64,000 nucleotides of DNA from Girardinichthys multiradiatus. Lineage: Eukaryota; Chordata; Actinopteri; Cyprinodontiformes; Goodeidae. Every line of letters begins with the position of its first letter. The first letter of the stretch is position 1. Both the position numbers and the translations under genes were made by a program. Where the stretch lies: contig NC_061813.1 in assembly GCF_021462225.1 (NCBI RefSeq), forward strand, positions 21,724,442-21,788,441. Reading direction: 5' to 3'. The notes beneath the pieces are model-generated. The model did not search any database. It was given only the letters and a program-made list of their open reading frames with translations, and was not told the origin of the DNA. Shown in pieces: positions 34,701 to 46,700 of this stretch.

Positions 34701-37700
34701 ACATTGTGACAGTTTCACAGAAGCGCCTGTCACATCATTATCGCCTGAAGGCCTCAGCAGCAGATATCCCAGGATGTTTTCGTTTTTCAAAGCTTTTTTG
34801 TTGAAGTTGTCGCTGTGTTTCCATAACTATGCTGTTTATCTATCTCTCACTGCTGGCATTTCAATTACACAAGCGCAGTTACACAGCCCACGCAAGCACA
34901 CACACCTTCCGGACTCAAACGTGAACCAGGTGGAGTCCCGGCCGTATCTGCGCAGGGAGCTGAGGGGCCACATGATGAGTTTGAGGCGAGCGTTGTGAAT
35001 GTCCCACAGATAGATGTTTTCGTGGGTGATCTGCATGGTGCACTCTCCATAGATGTCCAGGTTCGGTGTGGGCATAAGGTACACGTTGAAACGTTCTGAA
35101 AAAATTTGAAGTACACTTCATGAGCACATAGCCAGAAGATTCTCACTTTTCTATACACTTAATCAGAAAAAAACAAAAAAGATATTGTTATTTTAAATGC
35201 CATAATCAAGGCTCAATCAGAGAAACCACTTTAGGACAAATAGAGATTTAGAGTTTTTAGCAAATCTGTGATCAGTGCATCTCTGGTGCTTTTAAGTAAA
35301 ACTGTACATCTGCTTCTAAACAGGGTTTTATTTAAAACAGATAATGTTTGTTGTTAATAAAATAATCTATTTGAGGCAAAAACAGTAAATATGCTAAGGT
35401 TTTGTTTTCATTAAGTAATACAATTCTTACTCATAATTCCATTCATTAAATTAAAACAACTTTTGTTATCTACAAAAAACATAGGCCTGCATGAAAAACA
35501 AGCAACTGATTTGTTTTTTTAATCATTACAATTTCAATTTAAGACCATTGCAAATTATAAAAAAACTATTTCCTTTATCTTTAACCCACTTTAACCCAAC
35601 AGGCGCAGGTTAATTATACAGGTAAAACAGGATGTCCAAATACACTATATTAAAAACACAACCATTTTTTCTCATTGTCTGACATTAAATCAAACTAAAC
35701 TTTTCTTTCTTTGGGTCAGCCAGGATTACCAGCTATTTGATAAGTACCAGAAAATGAGGGAGAGGAACAGCAGAGAAAAATTGTTTTATTACATTCTTCA
35801 AATTCAGAAGCTGACATACAATAATTGGTGCAATTTCCAGATGCCTAAAGGTGCCACGTGAATCTGTTCACACATTTAAAAATCAAATATAAACACCATG
35901 GCAACGTCCAGCTCTGTGTCCCAGAGATGAATGTGTTTTGGTAGGAATGTACTTTAACCCCAGAACAAAAGCAAAAACCTTGTGGATATGCTAACTGAAG
36001 GTGTCATTCTCCATTGTGAAATGAGTCCTGTACCAACATGGTCTGAAAGGTCACTCAGCAAGGAGGAGGCCATTCCTCCAAACATAAAAAGCCAGATTAA
36101 AATTTGCAAATGCACTCAGGCACAAAGACCTTTATTTTTGGAAACATCCCATGTGGTCTTTTTATGGCTTTATAACTGAAACTAAAATTTTGCCCATAAT
36201 GACCATCTTAACATTTGGAAGAAAAAGGAGGAAGCTTGCAAGCCTGAGAATATTATTTCAACAGTGAAGCCTGAAGGTGGCAACATCATGTTGTGTGGGT
36301 GTTTGCTTCTGGATAGACTGGTGAACTTTAAATGACAGATGGCTTAATGAGTAAAGGACATTAAGTGGAGTTATTGAAGCATCATCTTCAGACATGAACC
36401 AGGAAGTCAAAGCTTGGACACAAATGGGTCTTTCAAATGGTCAAGAAACCTAAGCATACCACAAAATTAGTTACAAAGTGGCTTAAAGTCAACAAAGTTT
36501 GTGTTTTGGAGTGGCCACCATGAAGCCCTGATTTCAATCTGTTGGGGTTCATAATGGTTACTGATGATGGGTTTCAGCCAGTCATTTAAGTGTTTGAAAG
36601 AAAGAAATAAACAAAGAAAGAAAGTACACAAGGAAGGTTTGACAGAAGCAAGCATATGACAAGAGAATGAAACAAGAAAGAGAAAAAGAAAAGAAAGATG
36701 AAATGGAGCAAAGCCACAATGAGGGAAACAAGTAAGGGCACAAGGAAAAGAATGAAGAGAGGACAGGACATGAGTGAAGAAGGAAGAAAAGACAAAAACA
36801 AGGAACAATGAAATGAATGACAAGGACAGAAGAGAGTTAGGTACGTGGCAGGACATAAGGAATTAAGTAGGTAAGTAAGGAGGTAAGAAAGGAAGTAAGC
36901 AAGGAAGGACACATTTGAATAGTGACGGGGGCGCAAAGTCCGGACATAACAATTTTTTACCATTCTTGTCTTTTTCCATACTTATTTAGACCTAGAAAAT
37001 ACTGAAATTTAATTGTCCAGTTTTATTTGTCTAATTCTACAATTTTTTTCTGCAAATAAACTTTGATCCAATTAGCGCCCCCTGCTGGTTGGTAAGCATC
37101 AAAGGTTCAAACTGCAGGCTGCAATTTTTCCATCATCACTCACTCAAGGTGGCGAGGAGCTGTTTAGTGTGCCTCTATCGTGTACTGCTGAAAGCTTTGT
37201 TTGAACAAACCAAAGACTGATTGTGTCAAAACCCTGCGCTCTGATATCTTTCATAAAAGCGGCCAGGTCTAGTTGAGGAGCACAATTTCACTTCATAGCT
37301 GCAGGGAAATGAAATACATCAAAATGAAAGCAAGGTTTTTTTCTTTTTCAATTACTTGCTCTTTTAAAACTCTAAACTGCTCCATTTGGACTGTTGCCTT
37401 TTCAATTTCCCCCACAACTTTACAAATTATACACAGTGAATAAGCTGCTCTGTGATAGCAGCTCCTCTTCTTTTTTATTCCCATTTCCTGTGAGTGAAAT
37501 ATTTGGAGGCACATTTATTTTGCATGGCTTTAGGAGCCATAATCTCATCCATCTCTATGACAAGCTTCATTACGAGGGAAGCCAGTAATGCACAGCACTT
37601 CTCATTAGGCCAGGAACAGAGCCCCTGCCAGAGCCCATGACCTGTACTTTCACACACACAGGTTTCCTTTAACAGCACACATCAAAACAAACCTCAGAAG

Positions 37701-40700
37701 ACCAAAGCTGAAGGATGGTGAGCTCATACAACAAAACACTCTACCAGGGGACTTGAAATCAAATATTGACAAAAATGCCCCTTATTAGCAGAGCCTAATT
37801 GGACATAGTCTGTTCCACTCCCCTGACCCTTTGAAGTCTTGACTGCTTTAACGCAAACAGGCCCCATACGTAACAGATAAGTGCTTGGAGGAGGGCTGAT
37901 TGAGAGGGATTGACCCCAAATAGCTGTGTGTGTTAGCAGGGACTAATTGGGCACTCACCGTTCTGCTCCCTCTGCACTCCTGCTGCTAACAGGTCTGGCT
38001 CTCCCAGGCTGATGTCGTTGAGACGGGTACCCAGGCACTCCACACAAAGCAGTTTGCACCACTCCTCAGCATCCAGCTCTGCACACAGTGGTGAAGAGTC
38101 AGTACAGTCACATATTAGACTGCATATATGGAAAAAAAATGCAGTAAGATTAAACCTGTCTGATTACACATTAAGACAATTAGAAGCGTTAATTTTAATA
38201 AGGGTTTTTTTTACGTTACAGGGAAAATCCACTGAAAAGTTAGATATATAGATAGATATATACCCTAATTCTAATGAAGTTGGGACGTTGTGTGAAACGT
38301 CAATAAAAACAGAATACAATCATTTGCAAATCCTGTTCAACCTATATATAATTGATTACACTACAAAGACAAGATATTTAGTATTCAAACTGATAAACTT
38401 TGTACTCGTACCCGTCGTCTTCCACTTTATCCGGGACCAGGTCGCGGGGGCAGCAGACTCAGCAGAGACGCCCAGACGTCCCTCTCCCCAGACTCCTCCA
38501 GCTCCTCCGGGGGAGCCCAAGGCGTTCCCAGGACAGCCGAGAGACATAGTCCCTCCAGCGTGTCCTGGGCTGTGTCCTAGGCCTCCACCCGGTGGGACGT
38601 GCCTGGAACACCTCCCAAGGAAGGTGTCCAGGAGGCATCCGGTATAGATGCCCGAGCCACATCAACTGGCTCCTCTCTATGTGGAGGAGCAGCGGGTCTA
38701 CTCAGAGCTCCTCCAGGATCGCCAAACCCCTCACCCTATCTCTAATGAAGTGCCCGGCAACCCTATGGAGGAAGCTCATTTCAGCCGCTTGTATCCGGGA
38801 TCTCGTTCTTTCGGTTATGACCCAAAGTTCATGGCCATAGGTGAGGGTAGGAACGTAGACCGCCCTGTAAATCGAGAGCTTCGCTTTTCGGCTCAGCTCT
38901 CTCTTCACCACAACGGATCGGCACAGCGCCCCCATTACTGCGGCAGCCGCAACGATCCGTCTGTCGATCTCCCGCTCCCTTCTTCCCTCACTCGTGAACA
39001 AGACCCCGAAATACTTGAACTCCTACACTTGAGGCAGGGACTCCCCTCCTACCTGAAGAGGACAAGCCACCCTTTTCCGGTCGAGAACCATGGCCTTGGA
39101 CTTGGAGGAGCTGATCTTCATCCCAGCTGCTTCACACTTGGCTGCGAACCGCCCCAGCACATGTTGTAGGCTCTTGGCTAGAGGGGGCCAGCAGGACCAC
39201 GTCATCCGCCTAGAAATCCTGTCCATAAAAGTTATGAACAGGACCGGTGACAAAGGGCAGCCCTGCCGAAGTCCAACATGCACCGGGAACAGGTCCAACT
39301 TAGTGCCGGCAATGGGGACCAAACTCCTGCTCCGCTTGTACAGAGACCGGATGGCCCCTAATAAAGGGCCCCGGATTCCATACTCCTGGAGCACCCTCCA
39401 CAGGGCACTACAAGGGACACAGTCAAATGCTTTCTCCAGGTCCACAAAACACACGAACCCCCAAGTACCCTGTAGAGGGTATAGAGCTGGTCCAGTGTTC
39501 CACGGCCGGGACGAAAACCACACTGCTCCTCCTGAAGCCGAGGTTTGACTATCGGCCGGACTCTCCTCTCCAATACCCTGGCGTAGGACTTACCAGAGAA
39601 GCTGAGGAGTGTGATCCCCCTGTAGTTGGAACACACTTTCCGGTCACCCTTCTTCTGAAGGGGACCACCAACCCAGTCTGCCAGTCCAGAGGCACTGTCC
39701 CCGACCGCAACGCATTGTTGAAGAGGCGTGTCAACCATGACAGCCCTACAACATCCAGAGACTTGAGGTACTCAGGGCGGATCTCATCCACCCCCGAAGC
39801 CCTGCCACCGCAGAGCTTTTTAACCACCTTGGTAACTTCAGCCTGTGTGATGAAAGAGTCTAACCCCGAGTCCCTAGCCTCTATTTCCACCAGGGAATGC
39901 GTGATGGCAGGATTGAGGAGATCCTCGAAGTACTCCTTCCAATGCCCGATAATGTCCCCAGTCGAGGTCAGCAGCCTCCCACCCCCAATGTAAACAGTGT
40001 TGGCAAAGCACTGCTTCCCTCTCCTGAGGCGCCGGATGGTTTGCCAGAATCGCTTCGAGGCCAACCAAACTCTTCCCAGGCCCGGGTTTTTGCCTCTGCC
40101 ACAGCCCGGGCCGTGGCACGCTTGGCCTCACAGTACTCGTCAGCCGCCTCCGGAGTCCCACAAGCCAACCACAGCCGATAGGACTTCTTCTTCAGCTTGA
40201 CAGCGTCCCTCACTGCTGGTGTCCACCACCGAGTTTGGGGATTGCCGCCACGACAAGCACCACAGTCCGGGGTCTCCATTATCATTTTTTTTTTTGCATT
40301 AACGGTGTTTTCACAGATGATCAAGTTACAAATGCCATTGACGCCAACACACCCCCATACCATCACAGATGCTGGGTTTCTGTTTGGTGATAACAATCCA
40401 GATACTCCTTTTACTCTTTGGCCCAGAGGACACAACATCCATGATTTCCAAAAACAATTTGAAATGTGAACTCATCAGACTACAGTACACTTTTCCACTT
40501 TCTGTCAGTCCATCTCAGATGAGCTCAGGCCCAGGGAAAATGGTGGCATTTCTGGGTGTTGTTGATACAACTATTAAGTGCAAAGCGAAAGGCATGTAAC
40601 AAAGAACTATGTTACCTGACAATGTTTTTCTGAAGTGTTCCTGAGCCCATGTGGTAACCCCATGTAATGCCTCCTGAGGGATCAAAGGTCACAGTCATTT

Positions 40701-43700
40701 AATGTTGGTTTTTCAGCCTACATTCAGAGATTTCTCTGGATTCTATGAATGTTTCGATTATAGTATGGACTTTAGATGATGAAATGTCTAAATTCCTGGA
40801 ATTGTACGTTGAGAAAAGTTCTTAAATTGTTGGACTAATTGCTCACGCATTTGTTCAGAAAATGGTGAACCTAGACCCAACTTTGATTGTGAATGACTGA
40901 GCCTTTCAGGAATGCTCCTTTTACACCCATTCATGAACATTAAGTATCTTGCCTTTGTGGTGTTTTCAATTGCATATAGGTGGAACAGGATTTGCAAATC
41001 ATTGTAAGCTGTTTTTATTTACATGTTACACAATGTCCCAACATCATGTATATACACTGCTCAAAAATAAATAAATAAAGGGAACACTTAAACAACACAA
41101 TATAACTCCAAGTAAATCAAACTTCTGTGAAATCAAACTGTCCACTTAGGAAGCAACAATGATTGACAATTTCACATGCTGTTGTGCAAATGAAATAGAC
41201 AACAGGGGGAAATCTTTGGCGATTAGCAAGACACACTCAATAAAGGAGTGGTTCTGCAGGTGGGGACCACAGACCACTTCTCAGTACCTATGCTTTCTGG
41301 CTGATGTTTTGGTCACTTTTGAATGTTGGTGGTGTTTTCACACTCGTGGTAACATGAGACGGACTCTACAACCCACACAAGTGTCTCAGGTAGTGCAGCT
41401 CATCTAGGATGGCACATCAACGCGAGCTGTGGCAAGAAGGTTTGCTGTGTCTGTCAGCGTAGTGTCCGGAGCCTGGAGGCGCTACCAGGAGACAGGCCAG
41501 TACAACAGGAGATGTGGAGGAGGCCGTAGGAGGACAACAACCCAGCAGCAGGACCGCTACCTCCGCCTTTCTGCAAGGAGGAACAGGAGGAGCACTGCCA
41601 GAGCCCTGCAAAATGACCTCCGGCAGGCCACAAATGTGCATGTGTCTGCACAAACGGTTAGAAACCGACTCCATGAGGATGGTATGAGGGCCCGATGTCC
41701 ACAAATGGGGGTTGTGCTCATAGCTTGTCACCGTGCAGGACGCTTGGCATTTGCCAGAGAACACCAGGATTGGTAAATTCGGCACTGGCGCCCTGTGCTC
41801 TTCACAGATGAAATCAGGTTCACACTGAGCACATGTGACAGACGTGACAGAGTCTGGAGACACCGTGGAGAGCCATCTGCTGCCTGCAACATCCTTCAGC
41901 ATGACCGGTTTGGCAGTGGGTCAGTAATGGTGTGGAGTGGCATTTTTTTGGAGGGCCGCACGGCCTTCCATGTGCTCGCCAGAGGTAGCCTGACTGCCAT
42001 TAGGTACTGAGATGAGATCCTCAGACTCCTTGTGAGACCATATGCTGGTGCGGTTGGCCCTGGGTTCCTCCTAATGCAGGACGATGCTAGACCTCATGTG
42101 GCTGGAGTGTGTCAGCAGTTCCTGCAAGATGAAGACATTGAAGCTATGGACTGCCACCTCGTTCCCCAGACCCGAATCCGATTGAGCACATCTGGGACAT
42201 CATGTCTCGCTCCATCCAACAACGTCACATTGCACCACAGACTGTCCAGGAGTTGGCGGATGCTTTAGTCCAGGTCTGGGAGGAGATCCCTCAGGAGACC
42301 ATCTGCCGTCTCATCAGGAGCATGCCCAGGCGTTGTAGGGAGGTCATAGAGGCACGTGGAGGCCACACACAATACTGAGCCTCATTATGACTTGTTTTAA
42401 GGACATTACATTGAAGTTGGATCAGCCTCAAGTGTGTTTTTCCACTTTAATTTTGTGTGCGACTCCAAATCCAGGCTACCATTGGTGAATTAATTTGATT
42501 TCCATTGATGATTTTTGTCTGATTTTGTTGTCAGCACATTCAACTTTGTACAAAAGAAGGTATTCAATGAGAATATTTCATTCATTCAGACCTAGGTTGT
42601 GTTATTTGAGTGTTCCCTTTATTTTGAGAGAGAGAGAGAGAGAGAGAGAGAATAGCACAGTTGTAAACCTACCAAGATATTGCCATCTACCTAAACTGGC
42701 AGGCCGAGCATTTACATTAATTACATCACATTAGTTCTCAGAGAACAAGCCAAGAGGTTCGCCGTAACTCTGGAGGAACTGCAGAGATCAACAGCTCAGG
42801 TGGGATAATCTGATAACAGGACAACTATTAATTGTATAACCCCAACTACGTAGGGGACACAAAAAACACGTAGAGGCAGGTGGCCAGGTCAGATGTGACC
42901 AAGTTTAACTTTTTAGCTTATCTACAAAAAGCAATGTGACAAAAAAAACAACTAATGAATCACCTTGAACAAATCATGTCCACTGTAAAACATGGTTGTG
43001 GCAGAGTCATGCTGTGTGGACACAAAAAGCTTCCGAGACGAAAACTTGCCAGGGGCTTCAAAAACCCTAACCATTCAATTCAGTTTTATTTATATAGCAC
43101 CAATTCACAACACATGTCTCAAGGTACTTTACAAAGTCAATTCAATTGAATCATACAGATTTCAAGTCAGGTACATACATTCCAGTCAGTCATTTTCTAC
43201 CGCTTCTTCCATAGTGGGTATATCTCCAGTAGTCAATGGGCGGGAGGCGGGATTCACGCCGGACACGGTGTCGGTCTATCTCAGGGCAACACACAAACAC
43301 ACTCATTCACACACCTATGGGAAATTTATAGAGACCAATTAACTTAACAGGCATGTATTTGAATTGTGGGAGGTAGCCGGAGAAGAGCGGCCATCTGCCA
43401 CGACCGACTGGGGGTTTGAGAGAACAGAGCAGAGACAAAAAAAGAACATAGAAGCACTAAACATGCAGCCAGTGGTACAATAGAATGATTTAAATGCAAG
43501 CATTTCTATGTGTTGGAATGGCCCAGTCAAAGTGCAGACCTAAATTAATTTAAGAATCTGTGGTGCTATGGATTTGAATATTTCTGTTTTGCAATGAAGT
43601 ATAGGCAAAACCTTCAGTTCAAAATATACACAATGTTTATTATAAAATACATAGACATTTATCTAAGTAAAACTACATATTAAGACGAATTAATGATCAA

Positions 43701-46700
43701 TGTAACTCAAGCAAAATCCAATTCAAGTATCAAAAGAACAAGCACAGGACTAAAGTGCTGTACAGTTAAATAAGTTGAAAACAAAATGAAAAAAAAAACC
43801 CAGGATTACTTATGGACCATAAGGTAAGGTTCTGCTGTATTGGTGTCTTCTTGGGGTGTCGATAAGAACACTTCTGGAGTCAGGATGCAGTTTGCATATA
43901 TTGAATGCAGATTTATTGAAGAACAGGGGCATACAGGTAGTGGATGTAAAGGTTTATGATTGTGGTCTAAAGGGAAACAGAAATACAATAATCAATATAA
44001 AATATCAATAAAGTGCATAAAGCAATCTACCTGAACATGCTTACATGCATTAATTGAACCCAAATGATGTGAGCTGGCATTAAACATACATTCAGCCTGA
44101 AAAGGTGTAATTTAGTACAAAATAGGACTCTGCTGCCATCTATTGGCCAACCTAAACTAGCCAAGTTAAACTCAAAAAACGATAGTCAAACAGGATAGAT
44201 ACACTCCGTTCTAATGCACATAAAAGGTAATTACTGAGATATGTGATGATATAAACACTTAGCCATTCAGGATAATCCCATTAACAATAACTATTGACTA
44301 TATACAGGCTTTAAGAGCCGACTAGAGCAACAGCTAGATGCAAACCAAGCAAAACAGTTAACACAGAAAGTTATATTAGGAAATCTTCCTGCCCACCAGA
44401 ATAACACACTTACATGTCATCAGTGACGCACTTGTAACATCCACTAACATGCATAGGTGATATTCTCTTAACTCGAACTCCGTAACTTTAACAAAACTGC
44501 TGTGCTGCAGCTACTCATCAGCTCTCAGCCACTCCTGATCAGTGCGATATCGCTCTCTCTCTCCGTGCAGGCAACAGAGTGTGGTGCGGCTGTGGATTAA
44601 TCCGCACAAGTAAATAGATCCACCTGTTTGGATTATCGGTCTTTCCAACATTGCCGCCCCTACATTTGATGACAAATGTGCACTCTAGAAAGACCGATAA
44701 TCTATTCAGTATCCTTTGTTTTCATCATCTGGTATCTCTGGTAAGACGATTAGGCGGACAATTGGCCGGGTATACACTTTATCCTTTATCTGAACCTCCG
44801 CTGTCCTGATATGGCCATCAGCTCCTGGAAAGACTTTTCCCACCTTCCCAATCTGCCAAAGTGATCAAGGAAGTTGTGGATCCACCAACATTACAACTGA
44901 TCCAACTATAAGGTCAGACACAGGAGATCTCCACTTGCTCCTTGTCTGCAGACTGGGTAAATAATTCCTTATGAAAGCTATCCAGAATGTGTAGGCCAGC
45001 ACCTGCGAGTGTCCTCAGCTCCGACGTCCAAGGATCTCTGACTGTGGATAAACCACCTGTGGCACTGATCCATCAGGCCGCCCCATCAACAAACAGATAG
45101 GTGTGACCGGGTCCAAATCATCTACATTAGCCGAAACGTAGCCCAGGGGTTTAGAGTTGAGTATGGCCTCCACTTTAATAAGAACAATCCTAAGCACTTC
45201 TTCAGTCACTGTTTGTGAACCAATAGTGTTGTAAAGAGCTGACTTGACTGAACGGATTTCACGCTCCCAAGTCCTGCCAAAGTGAGGAGCAGCTGGTGGG
45301 TTAAAGTGGAATAAGATCTGGTGAGCAGCAAGCCGCTGCTGAGGTACAACACTTAGCTTGGATGGTGTCCTTCAGCTCCCATTCACCTCCTCTGAAGTTG
45401 GTCCCTTGGTCTGATTACAACTCGCGCCGAGCTATGAACCTTCGCAATGCCATTAAGAAGGCATCCAAATCGAGGGAGGATAAAACCTCCAGGTGTACTG
45501 CCCGAGTAGTGAGGCACTTAAAGACAAGTCCCCATCTCATCTCTGTCCTTCGTCCCACCTTGATTTGGAGCGGACCAAAGCAGTCAATACCGCAGGAGTA
45601 ACAGGCTGGTTTCAATAACCTGAGTCTAGGTGGTGGCAAGTCGGCCATCATTTGCACTGTTGGCTTAGATCTCCATCGGCAACATTCAGCACATCTGTGC
45701 TGATGAAACTTCATTGCTTCTCGACCTCTAAGGATCCAAACTTTGCATCTTAGTTCAAAGAATACCCGCTCAAGTCCAGGGTGGCAAAGTTTAGCATCAT
45801 ACTCCTGGATGAGCAACTCTGTAAAAGGATGGCTGGGGTCAAGAACGACTGGATATAGCGTGGCTGGGGGTTTAGGGAAGTGTTCACTCCACAAAAGACT
45901 GAATGCTTAAGTTCCGACGTTTCAACCAATGTAGAGTTGGATGATGGAAGTGCTGGCCACTCCTCAGGAGGTGACTGTAGGAATCCTGCCCCATGACTCC
46001 ACTGGTTGGGTATCAAAAGCTCCTGGTGTGTCTTGCCTTGAGTGAGATGATCAGCTGGGTTTTGCTGAGAATCAATGTACCACCAGGCTTTAAGATCTGT
46101 AAGCTCCTGTATCTCTGCTACCCTGGTGCCTACAAATACTTTGAACCGACATGACTGAATGGAGCCATGAAAGGACAGTGGTGGAATCACTCCACAGGGC
46201 AACATGGTGAATGTTAAGGGTGAGCTCACCCTTCAACAACGTTGCTAAATGAGCACCTGTGACCGCTGCACACAGCTCCAACCGAGGTATGGATAGTTGC
46301 TTCCGAGGTGCAACTCTTGCACGTGCAAGGAGGAAGCTTACATTCACCATTCCTTCTGAATCTTCAGACCGTAGGTAGGCGTCTCAGAAGATCCTAGAGA
46401 AGGTTGGGGTCATCCCAGTCTCTGTGTCTGTCCCACAGCTGTTGGACCAATAATTTGGCCTGTGTGGTGAAGGGGAGTATGTACCCAAGAGGGTCATACT
46501 GACTAGCCAAAACCCGATAGATGTTGCGCATGGTGGCCTCTTTGTAGGTGACTGATCTGTGCTTGAAGCTAAAGGTATCTGTATCACACTGCCAGCTCAA
46601 CCCTAACGCCGATTCAGATGCTTCAGACTTATCGTGGGCCAACCACAACTCCAACTTACTTGACCTGACGTCTGATGGCAAGTGGTTTATGACGTCTGGC

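Larger units (their letters stand above)
38263..41045 (-). mobile_element. Mariner/Tc1-like element split by a LINE
   Basis: The left end is 'ccctaattctaatgaagttg' with 'ggacgttgtgtgaaacgtca'. The matching inverted end is at about 40980-41040 ('gatttgcaaatcattgtaag' to 'acaatgtcccaacatcat'). Minus-strand transposase sequence survives at 40300-40600 ([16 protein letters not shown]). The remainder of the transposase is missing where the LINE sits. Confidence 0.75.

Noticed and set aside
36467..36963. Leu/Phe/Ser-rich minus-strand ORFs resembling membrane proteins
   Set aside because: They are translations of the complementary strand of a purine-rich low-complexity tract. No splice or start context is present.
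38648..39169. Long plus-strand ORFs over the LINE (38288-39993)
   Set aside because: They are shadows of the minus-strand LINE coding sequence in a GC-rich region.
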